Assembly (NCBI GenBank): GCA_000171835.1
Contig: ABHC01000026.1
Location: 1-64,000 of the forward strand
From: an alpha proteobacterium BAL199
Lineage (GTDB): Bacteria > Pseudomonadota > Alphaproteobacteria > Thalassobaculales > Thalassobaculaceae
Reading direction: 5' to 3'
Length of the DNA stretch: 64,000 nucleotides
The stretch's first letter is position 1. Each line of letters begins with the position of its first letter. The position numbers were made by a program, and so were the translations under genes. Under the pieces are notes generated by a model that worked only from the letters and a program-made list of their open reading frames with translations, made no database searches and was not told the DNA's origin. Shown here piece by piece: positions 1 to 8,893 of this stretch.

Positions 1-1
1 C

Positions 2-1021
2 CGCAACCCGTGGAACACCGCCCTCACCCCCGGCGGGTCGACCGGCGGGGGGGCGGCGGCGCTCGCGGCCGGCGAGGTCTGGCTAGCCCACGGCTCCGAC
101 CACGGCGGCTCGCTGCGCGGCCCGGCCTCGCACACCTCCACCGTTGGCCTGCGCCCCAGCCCCGGACGGGTGACCCGCGGCACCGCCAACAACCTGTTCA
201 GCCCGAGTTCGGTCGAGGGACCGATGGCGCGTAACGTGCCGGACATCGCACTGTTCCTCGACGCCATGGCCGGGCAGTGCCGGCACGATCCGATGACCCG
301 GCCTGCGCCCGAGCGCGGCTACGCCGACACCGTGGACGCAGCCCTTGCCGACAGAAAGGCCTGGTGGCCGAAGCGGGTGGCGTTCACCCCAGACCTGGGC
401 GGCGTCGCCCCGGTGTCGAAGGCGGTGCGCGCGGTTTGCGAGGCGGCGACCCGGAAGTTCGAAAGCGTCGGCGTGACGGTCGAGCAGGCCTGCCCGGAGA
501 TGGGCAGCATCGGCGAGGCGTTCCAGATCCTGCGCGCCATGATCTTCGTGGTCAGCCACGGCGAGCGGCTGAAGACCCACCGCCACCTGATCAAGCCGGA
601 CATCATCTGGAACACCGAGAAGGGTCTGAAACAGACGCCCGAGCAGGTCGCCTGGGCCGAGCGCGAGCGGGCATCCTTCTACCGCCGGGTGCTGACGTTC
701 TTCGAGACCTACGACCTGCTGCTGCTGCCGGTCTCGGTGGTGCCGCCTTACGACGTGAACATGACCCACATCGAGGAAGTCGACGGGGTGAAGTTCGACA
801 ACTACATCGCCGCCTCGATGACCACTTCGTCGATCACCCTAACCGCCTGCCCCGCGCTCAGCCTGCCGGCCGGTTACACCGACGACGGACGGCCGATCGG
901 GTTGCAGATGGTCGGCCGCCCGCACGACGAGGCCACGCTGCTGGCGGCGGCGGCCCTGCTGGAGGAGCAGACCGGGCTGGCGGACATGCTGCCGATCGAT
1001 CCCCGGGTGGGCGTGGCATGA
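2..1021 (+). CDS. Amidase signature family protein (5' end outside window)
   Basis: C-terminal ~339 residues of an amidase-signature enzyme, which hydrolyses amides with a Ser-cisSer-Lys triad. Reading in frame from base 2 gives the GGSTGGGAAA signature loop followed by GSDHGGSLRGPAS, which holds the nucleophilic serine; the catalytic lysine lies upstream of the window. The C-terminal substrate lid and the PALSLPAGYTDDGRPIGLQ segment are intact. Its TGA overlaps the ATG of the next gene (ATGA), so the two are probably translationally coupled. Substrate cannot be inferred beyond an amide or carbamoyl compound; the neighbouring hydrolase suggests catabolism. Confidence 0.9.
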   Translation, partial: RNPWNTALTPGGSTGGGAAALAAGEVWLAHGSDHGGSLRGPASHTSTVGLRPSPGRVTRGTANNLFSPSSVEGPMARNVPDIALFLDAMAGQCRHDPMTRPAPERGYADTVDAALADRKAWWPKRVAFTPDLGGVAPVSKAVRAVCEAATRKFESVGVTVEQACPEMGSIGEAFQILRAMIFVVSHGERLKTHRHLIKPDIIWNTEKGLKQTPEQVAWAERERASFYRRVLTFFETYDLLLLPVSVVPPYDVNMTHIEEVDGVKFDNYIAASMTTSSITLTACPALSLPAGYTDDGRPIGLQMVGRPHDEATLLAAAALLEEQTGLADMLPIDPRVGVA

Positions 1022-2025
1022 CCCAGTACCAGAGCATCGGCGACCTGCCGCTTCGCCTGGGCGGCACGCTGCGTGACGCCCGGCTCGCCTACATGACCCT
1101 CGGCACCCTGGCACCGGACGGACGCAACGCCGTGCTGATGACCCACGGCTATACCTCGTCGCACACCTACATCCAGGGCGGCACCGGCGCGTCGGAGGGC
1201 AGTTGGGGCCGGTTGGTCGGTCCCGGCCGGACGATCGACACCGACCGCTATTTCGTCGTCAGTTCCACCATGCTGGGCGCGTCGTTCGGATCGACGGCGC
1301 CGCGCAGCCCGAACCCGGCCACCGGGCGCGCCTACGGCCCGGACTTTCCGCCGATCGTCTTGCCGGACATCGTGGCCGCCCAGCGCCGCCTGCTCGACGC
1401 GCTCGGCGTCACGGCACTGGTGGCGGTGATCGGCCCGTCCTACGGCGGCTTCCAGGCCTTCACCTGGGGGGTGGAGTACCCGGACTTCATGCTGGGGTTG
1501 GTGCCGGTGGTGACCGCGCCGAACTGCCGGGCCATCGACATCGACGCCACCGAGGCGGTGTTGGCCCGCGACCCGAACTGGAACGGCGGCCACTACTACG
1601 AGGCCGGCGGCATCCTCGGGACCATGACCGATCTGCGCGAGAAAACCCTGCGCGGCTACGGTATCGACGCGGCCCTGGCGGCCGGCCTGCCCGACAAGAC
1701 GGCGCGCGACGCCGAGATCCGCCGCATGGCCCGAGACTGGGCCGAGCAGGCCGACGGACACTCGCTGCTGGTGCTGGGCCGGGCGATGAACCGCTACGAC
1801 GTCCGTCCCGACCTGGCCAAGATCAAGGCCAAGCTGCTCTACGTGCTGTCGCGCACCGACGCGCTGTTCCCGCCGACCCTGGCGCCCGGCGTGATGCAGG
1901 CGCTGACCGATGCCGGGGTCGACGCGACCTACGAGGAGATCGACAGCGACCACGGCCACCTCGCCTCGGGCAGCGACGCCGCGAAATGGGAACCGGCGTT
2001 GCGGCGGTTTCTGGCGCAGTTGTGA
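1018..2025 (+). CDS. Alpha/beta hydrolase, homoserine O-acetyltransferase (MetX)-like
   Basis: 335-residue alpha/beta-hydrolase of the MetX-like family. Nucleophile elbow GPSYGGFQA, a late acid in LSRTDALFP and the histidine in DSDHGHLAS form the expected Ser-Asp-His triad. Family members are either acyltransferases or esterases/acylases. Start chosen at the ATG overlapping the amidase stop; longer in-frame extensions run through the amidase in another frame. Coupling to an amidase rather than to methionine genes argues for a catabolic hydrolase rather than true MetX, but this is inference. Confidence 0.85.
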   Translation: MTQYQSIGDLPLRLGGTLRDARLAYMTLGTLAPDGRNAVLMTHGYTSSHTYIQGGTGASEGSWGRLVGPGRTIDTDRYFVVSSTMLGASFGSTAPRSPNPATGRAYGPDFPPIVLPDIVAAQRRLLDALGVTALVAVIGPSYGGFQAFTWGVEYPDFMLGLVPVVTAPNCRAIDIDATEAVLARDPNWNGGHYYEAGGILGTMTDLREKTLRGYGIDAALAAGLPDKTARDAEIRRMARDWAEQADGHSLLVLGRAMNRYDVRPDLAKIKAKLLYVLSRTDALFPPTLAPGVMQALTDAGVDATYEEIDSDHGHLASGSDAAKWEPALRRFLAQL

Positions 2026-2168
2026 GGGACATCAGTTCGGCAAGGCGTGCTTAACAGTGTGTAGTAGACGGTATTGACCTGACAGTCGGTAGCCGGCGGA
2101 GCGCGCCACGGCCAAGGGTCGCGGCACTCCCTGTGGGCTCACAGTTCGTTGCTCACGCGTTGCGCTTA

Positions 2169-2208
2169 CTGCGGTGGGGCCGCTCCGGCCCTTCGTGGCC
2201 CGCCGCAG
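2169..2208. terminator. Hairpin between convergent genes
   Basis: GC-rich inverted repeat: arm 2169-2181 (CTGCGGTGGGGCC) pairs with 2197-2208 (GGCCCGCCGCAG) with one bulge and a 15-nt loop. It lies in the 255-bp gap between the convergent hydrolase and oxidoreductase genes, where a bidirectional terminator is expected. No T-tract follows, so the terminator role is an inference. No gene is visible in the rest of 2026-2280. Confidence 0.4.
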
Positions 2209-2280
2209 CGCGACGGTTGCCTCAGGACGACAGCAAGACGGCGGTCGAACGTGGGCCGTTGCCAGGATCGATGATGCCGC

Positions 2281-3285
2281 CTACTGATCCCACCCCGCCA
2301 ACCGATACACATCGTCCACCAGTTGCAACGTCGCCAGGTTCTCCGCCGCCGACGTCTCGAACGGCACGCCCCGGCGCAGGGCGTCGGCGAAGTGGGCCAT
2401 CACGCCGTCGAACGAGGCCTGATACGCCGCCTCCCGGTTCCAGGTCTCGGTCTCCTCGCCGCCGGACCAGCGCAGCGTGGAGTCCTCGAAGGTGATGGTG
2501 CCGCGCTCGCCGATCAGCCGCAATGTGTCGCTGCTGCGCGGCGGGCCACCGGGGACGGTCAGCGAGGTCGACAGCGTGCCGATGGCGCCGTCCGGGCTTT
2601 CCAGCAGCAGCATGGCGGTGTCCTCGCCGATCACCGCGTCGCTGAGCCGGGCGAGGCGCGCACCGGCGACCGACAGGCCGTCGAGCAGGAAACGCAGGGT
2701 GTCGATCTGGTGGATCATGCCCTCCAGCACGGTCAGCCTGGGCATACGGGCCATGAAGGCTTGCCGGCGCAGGGCCGGCGGTGGCTGACCCGGCAGGTCG
2801 GGCACCAGGCCGCTGGTCATCACCTCCAGGGTGAAGGCGCGCACCCGGCCGATCCGCCCGTCCTGCAGCCAGCGCCGGATCATCCGGTACTGCGGCCGGA
2901 ACCGCCAGTTCTCGTGCACCATGAACGGCACCCGGTCGCCGATCTCGGCCACCAGGGCGCGGGCCTCGGCCAGGGTCGGGCACAGCGGCTTCTGGCATAT
3001 GATGGCGATGCCGCGCGCGGCGGCTGCACGGCACAGGGCAGCGTGGAACTCCATGGGTGCCGCGATGTCGACGGCGTCGAGCGGTACGGCGTCGAACAAG
3101 GCATCGGCATCGGCGAAGGTGGCGGGGACGCCGAACTCGGATGCCCGGCCTTGGGCCGCTTCTGCCGACGGATCGGCGAGCGCCACCACTTCGGCCCCGG
3201 CGCAGCGTTGCCAAGCGGTCAGGTGGTAGCGGCTGATCATGCCGGCGCCGATCAGGCCGATGCGCAGCGGGGAATGCGTCGTCAT
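2281..3285 (-). CDS. Gfo/Idh/MocA family oxidoreductase
   Basis: 334-residue NAD(P)-dependent oxidoreductase. N-terminal Rossmann motif GLIGAGMISRYH, then CQKPLCP corresponding to the EKP motif whose lysine is catalytic, then the C-terminal alpha/beta dimerisation domain. Start taken at MTTHSPLRIG, 25 bp after the end of the upstream monooxygenase gene; the open frame extends 34 codons further but that would overlap the monooxygenase. Likely co-transcribed with that monooxygenase. Family substrates are sugars, inositols and related polyols; the specific substrate is unknown. Confidence 0.85.
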   Translation of the reverse strand: MTTHSPLRIGLIGAGMISRYHLTAWQRCAGAEVVALADPSAEAAQGRASEFGVPATFADADALFDAVPLDAVDIAAPMEFHAALCRAAAARGIAIICQKPLCPTLAEARALVAEIGDRVPFMVHENWRFRPQYRMIRRWLQDGRIGRVRAFTLEVMTSGLVPDLPGQPPPALRRQAFMARMPRLTVLEGMIHQIDTLRFLLDGLSVAGARLARLSDAVIGEDTAMLLLESPDGAIGTLSTSLTVPGGPPRSSDTLRLIGERGTITFEDSTLRWSGGEETETWNREAAYQASFDGVMAHFADALRRGVPFETSAAENLATLQLVDDVYRLAGWDQ

Positions 3286-3310
3286 AGCCCTGCCCGTCTT
3301 CGATGTGGTG

Positions 3311-4963
3311 TCACGCCAGGTCGAGTTCGCGATAGCCGCCCTGGGCCACCGCGTCGCACCACTGCCGGTACTCCGGGGCGGTGCCACTGTAGCGGGCGAT
3401 GATGCGGACCTGCTTGCCGTCGACGTTGGAATTGACCCCAGTCATCCAGCTGTCGACTTCGTTGGACAGCAGGCCTTCGCCCTTCTTCTTCACGAAGGCG
3501 GTCCATTCGGCCACCGCCTGGGGGCGCGGCTCGGCCACGCTCAACCCGCGCCCGGTCATGTGGTCCAGCAGGCCGGCGATCCATTCCACATTGTACTCGA
3601 TGCTGCGCGGGATGTTGCCGAGCGCGGTGTGCGGCCCCATCACCATGAACAGGTTCGGGAAACCGTCGACCAGCATGCCTAGGCAGGTCGACAAATCGCC
3701 CTTCCAGCGGTCCTTCAGGGCGCGGCCGCCGGCCCCGCGGATGTCGATACGGTCGAGGCTCCCGGTGATGGCGTCGAAGCCGGTGGCGTAGACGATCATG
3801 TCGAAGTCGAACGCGCCGGTGCTGGTCTCAAGCCCAGTCGCGGTGATCCGCTGGATCGGAGTGTCCAGGATGCTGACCAGTTCGACGTTCGGCCGGTTGA
3901 AGGTTTCGTAGTAGCCGGTCTCCTGCGGCACGCGGCGGGTGCCGAAGCCGTGATCCTTGGGGATCAGCTTGTCGGCGACCGCAGGGTCGGTCACGCGCTG
4001 GCGGATCTTGCGGGCCACAAAGTCCGACAGCAGGGCATTGGCCGCCCGGTCGATCAGCACGTCGCGGAAGTTACCCTGCCAGATGCCGAAGCCCGGCTCG
4101 GCGTAGCGCTTCTCCCAGAACGCCTCGCGCTCCTCCTCGCTCACCTCGAAGGTGCCGCGCTGGTCCGCGGTGTGCACGAAGCAGGCGGCGGTCTCGCGGC
4201 AACGCTCGAAGATCTGCGGGTAGCGGCTGCGGATCTCGGCCATCTCGGCGCGGTCGATCGGCGCATTGTGCAGCGGCGTGCACCAGTTCGGTCGACGCTG
4301 GAACACCGTCAGGTGTCCGGCGGTCTTGGCGATTTCCGGGATCGCCTGCACCGCCGAGGCGCCGGTGCCGATCACCGCCACCCGCTTGCCGGTGAAATCG
4401 ACCGTATGTTTCGGCCACAGCCCGGTGTGCCAGGCCTCGCCCTTGAAGTCGCCCAGGCCGGGCAGGCGCGGATAGGTCGGGGCCGACAGCGGGCCGACGG
4501 CGGTGACCAGGAATCGAGCGGTGTGGCGGCTGCCGTCCTCTAGGGTCAGGGTCCAGAAGCGGCCGGCATCGTCGTAATGGGCGGCGGCGACCCGGGCCTG
4601 GAAGGCGATGTCGCGGCGCAGGTCGAACTTGTCGGCGAACCGGTTGAGGTAGCGCTCGGTCACCGGCTGCGGCGAGAAATGCTCGGTCCAGTCCCATTCG
4701 TCCAGCAGCTCCTGGTCGAAGGAATAGCCGTAGGACCAGCTTTCTGAATCGAAGCGCGCGCCGGGATAGCGGTTCCAGTACCAGGTGCCGCCGACCCCGG
4801 TCCCGGCCTCGAACACCCGCACCTTGAGACCGAGCCGGCGCAGCAGATGCAGTTGGTACATGCCGGAAATCCCGGCACCGATGATCAGGACGTCATAGTC
4901 GAGGCCCGGTGCCGCATCCGGCATCGGGCCCCTTTCCATGTCAGCTTTCTGCGAGACGGCCAT
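3311..4963 (-). CDS. Flavin-containing (Baeyer-Villiger type) monooxygenase
   Basis: 550 residues, typical of class B flavoprotein monooxygenases. It has the FAD-binding GAGISG motif near residue 32, the Baeyer-Villiger fingerprint FKGEAWHTGLWP (F-x-G-x3-H-x3-W-P) and the NADPH-binding GTGASA motif. The ATATG-like segment VYATGFDAIT is also present. Such enzymes insert one oxygen of O2 into ketones to give esters or lactones, or oxidise heteroatoms. The adjacent molybdenum hydroxylase and hydrolases would suit an oxidative degradation pathway for a cyclic compound. Two alternative starts lie within the first 14 residues. Confidence 0.9.
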   Translation of the reverse strand: MAVSQKADMERGPMPDAAPGLDYDVLIIGAGISGMYQLHLLRRLGLKVRVFEAGTGVGGTWYWNRYPGARFDSESWSYGYSFDQELLDEWDWTEHFSPQPVTERYLNRFADKFDLRRDIAFQARVAAAHYDDAGRFWTLTLEDGSRHTARFLVTAVGPLSAPTYPRLPGLGDFKGEAWHTGLWPKHTVDFTGKRVAVIGTGASAVQAIPEIAKTAGHLTVFQRRPNWCTPLHNAPIDRAEMAEIRSRYPQIFERCRETAACFVHTADQRGTFEVSEEEREAFWEKRYAEPGFGIWQGNFRDVLIDRAANALLSDFVARKIRQRVTDPAVADKLIPKDHGFGTRRVPQETGYYETFNRPNVELVSILDTPIQRITATGLETSTGAFDFDMIVYATGFDAITGSLDRIDIRGAGGRALKDRWKGDLSTCLGMLVDGFPNLFMVMGPHTALGNIPRSIEYNVEWIAGLLDHMTGRGLSVAEPRPQAVAEWTAFVKKKGEGLLSNEVDSWMTGVNSNVDGKQVRIIARYSGTAPEYRQWCDAVAQGGYRELDLA

Positions 4964-4996
4964 CCGCCGTTCCCTTCAGCAGCAGGCTTGGCGGCG

Positions 4997-7252
4997 TTAC
5001 TCCGCCGCCTGCAGCGTGCCCTCGTCCAGGCCTTCCAGCACCTTCGGCGGCGACATCGGCAGGCTGTAGTAGCGCTTGCCGAGGGCGCTGTGCACGGCGT
5101 TGGCAACCGCCGCCATCACCGGGACCAGCGGCACCTCGCCGACCCCGCGCACCCCCTGGGGATGCTTCGGGTTCGGGATCTCGATCATCACCGCGTCCAG
5201 CATCGGCATGTCCGAGCAGACCGGCATGCGGTAGTCGAGGAACCCCGGGTTATCGACGTGGCCCTTCTTGTTGTAGATGTACTCCTCGTTGAGCGCCCAG
5301 CCGATGCCCTGAACCGCACCGCCCTGGATCTGCCCCTCGACATAGGCCGGGTGAATCGCCCGGCCGACGTCCTGGAACGAGGTGTAGCGCAGCACCCGCA
5401 CGATCCCGAGATCCACGTCGACCTCGACATCGCAGATGTGGGTGCTGAAACCGCCCTCGGCACCGGTGGTGTTGAGCTGAACGCCCGCACCGATCGGCCC
5501 ACCGGTCTCGGTCGCCTTGGCGGCGATCTCGGCCAGCGTCATGGTCGGGAAGTTGCCGGTGTGATCGCCGCTCGGACGGGCCTCGCCATTCTCCCAGACC
5601 ACCGCGTCGGCGCTGATGCCCCAGATCTTGGCGGCACGCGCCTTGAGCTGGCCGATTACCTGCTCCGCGGAGTCGGTCACCACGATGGCCGAGGCGAACA
5701 GCACCCGGCTGCCACCGGTCAGATTGCTGTAGCCGACGGTCGCGGTATCACCGATCAGCACCGAGACCCGCCGGTAGTCGATGCCCAGCAGTTCGGCCGC
5801 GATGTTGGCGATCGCCGCGCGCGAGCCGCCGATATCCGGGTGGCCGGTGGTCACCACGACGTTGCCGTCCTCGGTGATGTTTACCTGCGCGCTGGACTCG
5901 CCACCGGCGTTGAACCAGTAGCCGCTGGCCACGCCCCGTCCCTGAAATTTACCGAGCGGCGCCTTGTAGTGCGGGTGCTTGCGCGCGGATTCCATGGTCT
6001 CGAGCAGGCCGATGCGCGGGTACACCGGACCGTGCGCCGCCTTGGTGCCTTCCCGTGCGGCGTTCTTGATTCGCAGGTCGAGCGGATCGATCTTCAGCGC
6101 CTCGGCGACCTCGTCGAGCACGCACTCCACCGCATACGCGCCGATCGGCGCGCCCGGTGCCCGGTAGGCCGCGACCTTTGAGCGGTTGGACACCACATCG
6201 AAGCCGCGCGACACCACGTTGGCGATGTTGTAAGGCGCAAAGGCGCAACCGGCCGCACCACGGATCGGCGAGCCGGGGAAACAACCGGCCTGCAGATAGA
6301 ACACGCCCTGGGCGGCAACGATCGTGCCGTCCTTGGTGGCGCCGATCTTGACCGTGCTGGTCGAGCCGGAGGTCGGGCCGGTAGCGCGCATCACCTCTTC
6401 GCGACTCATCACCATCTTGACCGGCCGGCCGGACTTCTTCGACAGCATGGTTGCCAGCGGCTCGAGGTAGACGATGGTCTTGCCGCCGAAGCCGCCGCCG
6501 ATCTCGGCCGGGATGGCCCGGATGCTGCTCTGTGGAATTCCGGTCAGCAGCGAGGTCATGGCACGCACCATGAACTGGCCCTGGCTGGAGCTCCAGATCG
6601 TGGTCTTGCCGTCGGACAGCACGCTGACCAGGCAAGCATGGGTCTCGATGTAGCCCTGGTGGACGGGTCGGGTGGTGAAGCTGCGTTCGATCACCACGTC
6701 GGCCTTGGCGAACCCGGCCTCGATGTCGCCCAGCTTATGCTCGAGCGTGCCGGCGATGTTCGACGGCTTGCCCTCGAACTGGACGAAGTCGTGCAGGATC
6801 GGCGCATCGGGCTTCAGTGCGTCCTCGATCTCGATGGCCCAGGGCAGGACCTCGTAGTCGACCTCGATCAGCTTGCAGGCTTCCGCGGCAATCGCCTCGG
6901 ACATTGCTGCGACCGCGGCAACCGGATGGCCGTGGAACAACGCTTTCTCGCGCGCCATCACGTTGCGGGACATCCAGCGCATGTCCTGGATGCCAAGCGC
7001 CACCGGCTTGTCGACCGGGAACTCCACGATGTCCTTGGAGGTTACGACGGCCTTCACGCCCTGCAGGGCCTCGGCCTTGGAGGTGTCGATCGACTTGATC
7101 CGGGCGTGCGGGTGCGGGCTGCGCAACACCCGGCCCCAGATCATGCCGGGCATGCTGGTATCGGCGGCATAGGCCGCGCGCCCGGTAACCTTGTCGGCAC
7201 CGTCGGGACGAATGGTGTTCGTGCCGATCCACTTGTTGCTGATTTCGTTCAT
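4997..7252 (-). CDS. Xanthine dehydrogenase family molybdopterin-binding subunit
   Basis: 751-residue catalytic subunit of a molybdenum hydroxylase. The N-terminal a/b hammerhead domain begins near MNEISNKWIG; the molybdopterin-binding region follows. GGGFGGK and AYRAPGAP are visible, as is RGVGEVPLVPV, whose glutamate is the conserved active-site base. The AYRAPGAP form, rather than AYxCSFR, argues against form I CO dehydrogenase and for a hydroxylase of an N-heterocycle or aldehyde. Start chosen at 7252, overlapping the stop of the Fe-S subunit gene by four bases (ATGA); the open frame extends 25 codons further. Confidence 0.92.
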   Translation of the reverse strand: MNEISNKWIGTNTIRPDGADKVTGRAAYAADTSMPGMIWGRVLRSPHPHARIKSIDTSKAEALQGVKAVVTSKDIVEFPVDKPVALGIQDMRWMSRNVMAREKALFHGHPVAAVAAMSEAIAAEACKLIEVDYEVLPWAIEIEDALKPDAPILHDFVQFEGKPSNIAGTLEHKLGDIEAGFAKADVVIERSFTTRPVHQGYIETHACLVSVLSDGKTTIWSSSQGQFMVRAMTSLLTGIPQSSIRAIPAEIGGGFGGKTIVYLEPLATMLSKKSGRPVKMVMSREEVMRATGPTSGSTSTVKIGATKDGTIVAAQGVFYLQAGCFPGSPIRGAAGCAFAPYNIANVVSRGFDVVSNRSKVAAYRAPGAPIGAYAVECVLDEVAEALKIDPLDLRIKNAAREGTKAAHGPVYPRIGLLETMESARKHPHYKAPLGKFQGRGVASGYWFNAGGESSAQVNITEDGNVVVTTGHPDIGGSRAAIANIAAELLGIDYRRVSVLIGDTATVGYSNLTGGSRVLFASAIVVTDSAEQVIGQLKARAAKIWGISADAVVWENGEARPSGDHTGNFPTMTLAEIAAKATETGGPIGAGVQLNTTGAEGGFSTHICDVEVDVDLGIVRVLRYTSFQDVGRAIHPAYVEGQIQGGAVQGIGWALNEEYIYNKKGHVDNPGFLDYRMPVCSDMPMLDAVMIEIPNPKHPQGVRGVGEVPLVPVMAAVANAVHSALGKRYYSLPMSPPKVLEGLDEGTLQAAE

Positions 7253-7731
7253 CGAGTTGCCTCCCGCATCTCCGCAGCGGTATCCAGCACCGCGCGAACA
7301 ATCTTGTCGTAGCCGGTGCAACGGCATAGGTTGCCGGCCAGCCAGTAACGCACCTCGGTCTCGGTCGGGTTCTGGTTCTTCTCAAGCAGGGCCTTCGAAG
7401 CGACCAACACGCCGGGCGTGCAGATCCCGCACTGCAGGGCGGCCATCTCCAGGAACTTCTGCTGCAGCGGGTGCAGCTTCTCGCCCTCGGCCATGCCCTC
7501 GATGGTCTCGATCTCGTGACCCTCGGCCTCGGCCGCCAGCATTAGGCAGGAGCAGACCAGCCGGCCGTCCAGCATGACGCTGCAGGCGCCGCAGTCACCG
7601 GAACCACAGCCTTCCTTGGACCCGGTCAGCGCCAGCGGACCGCGCAGCACGTCGAGCATGCTGTCGTTCGGGTCGCACAGAAACTCGGTCGGTTCACCGT
7701 TGATCTTGGTCGAAATATGCAGTTTGGCCAT
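7249..7731 (-). CDS. (2Fe-2S) subunit of molybdenum hydroxylase
   Basis: 160-residue small subunit carrying two 2Fe-2S clusters. The plant-ferredoxin-type cluster is bound by CGSGDCGAC and a later cysteine (VCSC); the second by QCGICTPG and NLCRCTGY. It passes electrons from the Mo centre to the FAD subunit. Lies between the FAD and catalytic subunit genes, with a 4-bp overlap on one side and a 4-bp gap on the other, in the usual M-S-L order of this family. Confidence 0.95.
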   Translation of the reverse strand: MAKLHISTKINGEPTEFLCDPNDSMLDVLRGPLALTGSKEGCGSGDCGACSVMLDGRLVCSCLMLAAEAEGHEIETIEGMAEGEKLHPLQQKFLEMAALQCGICTPGVLVASKALLEKNQNPTETEVRYWLAGNLCRCTGYDKIVRAVLDTAAEMREATR

Positions 7732-7735
7732 GGTC

Positions 7736-8605
7736 TCAAGCCCTCCCGGCGCGGTCGGCGGCGATGGCGACGGTGCGCTTCAGCAGCACGCCGGCAACTT
7801 TGGTGCGGTAAACGATGGTGCCGCGCTTATCGTCGATCGGACGGCAGGCAGCGCGACAGGCGGCGGCGGCGGTCTCGATGGCCGCATCGTCGAGTTTGGA
7901 GCCGATCAGCGCCTTGGCAGCGGCTTCGACCAGCAGCACGGTCGGCGCTACGGCACCCAGCCCGACCCGGGCAGCGGTGCAGACACCATCCTTCAGCGTA
8001 AGGTTCACGCCGCAGCCGACCACCGCGATGTCCATCTCGGTGCGCGGGATCATGCGCAGATAGGCGTCGCTCGCCCCCTTGGCCCGTGGCGGCAGGGTGA
8101 AGCTGACGAGGATTTCGCCCGGCGTCAGGTTGGTGCGTCCCGGTCCAGCCGGCACGGCCTCCACCGGCATCTGCCGCCGTCCGTTCGGGCCCTGCACCGT
8201 GACGGTGGCTCCGGCCGCGATCATGGCAGGCACGCTGTCACCGGCTGGCGAGCCGTTGCACAGATTGCCACCGGCCGAGGCCCGGCCCTGCACCTGGGTG
8301 GAGCCGATCAGGTTGATGGCTTCCAGGACGCCCGGCCAGACTTCGCCGAAGCGCGGGTGCTCGTACAGCACGGCACCCGAGACCGCGGCACCGATGACAA
8401 AGCCGCCGTCGGCGGTTTCCTCGATGCCGGTCAATTCAGGAATCTTCTTGATGTCGACGATCAGGCCCGGCTGCACCATGCCGGCGCGCATCTGCACCAG
8501 AATATCGGTACCGCCGGCCAGAATGCGGGCAGCACCCGCAGCAGCAGCAAACGCACCAACCGCTTCATCGAGCGTGCTCGGCGCCAGATATCGCATATCC
8601 GTCAT
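7736..8605 (-). CDS. FAD-binding subunit of molybdenum hydroxylase
   Basis: 289-residue medium subunit of the molybdenum hydroxylase. FAD motifs AGGTDILVQMR and QVQGRASAGGNLCNGSPAGD match the two conserved pyrophosphate- and isoalloxazine-binding loops (AGGT and the TxGGN-type loop). The CO dehydrogenase flavoprotein C-terminal domain follows. First gene of the three-gene operon. The 288-bp gap upstream (8606-8893) separates it from the divergent GMC oxidoreductase gene and must hold both promoters; no clear operator was found there. Confidence 0.93.
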   Translation of the reverse strand: MTDMRYLAPSTLDEAVGAFAAAAGAARILAGGTDILVQMRAGMVQPGLIVDIKKIPELTGIEETADGGFVIGAAVSGAVLYEHPRFGEVWPGVLEAINLIGSTQVQGRASAGGNLCNGSPAGDSVPAMIAAGATVTVQGPNGRRQMPVEAVPAGPGRTNLTPGEILVSFTLPPRAKGASDAYLRMIPRTEMDIAVVGCGVNLTLKDGVCTAARVGLGAVAPTVLLVEAAAKALIGSKLDDAAIETAAAACRAACRPIDDKRGTIVYRTKVAGVLLKRTVAIAADRAGRA

Positions 8606-8893
8606 CGTTCTTCCCGTCGTCGTTTCCGGTATCCGCCCTTCCCCCTTGGATAGAGGGGATTCATCATATCAGTTGCTCGGGCGGGGCAAGGCTACGCTGG
8701 CCAAAGCGATTGGAACAGCCCCTACTCTCCAGCATGCTGGTCAGCCTGTTATAAAAGATCCACGCTGGCTCTGACCACTCCCCGAATCTTGCGCCTAACC
8801 ATTCCTCGTGAGCTGATTTGCCTCATTGAGACCTGCCATCTCGCCTAACCACCCGAAACCCCCAGGAATCGCCTGACGACACGAGGCTCATTG

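Noticed and set aside
4847-6181. 444-aa plus-strand open frame opposite the molybdenum hydroxylase
   Set aside because: Antisense shadow caused by high third-position GC; no motifs.
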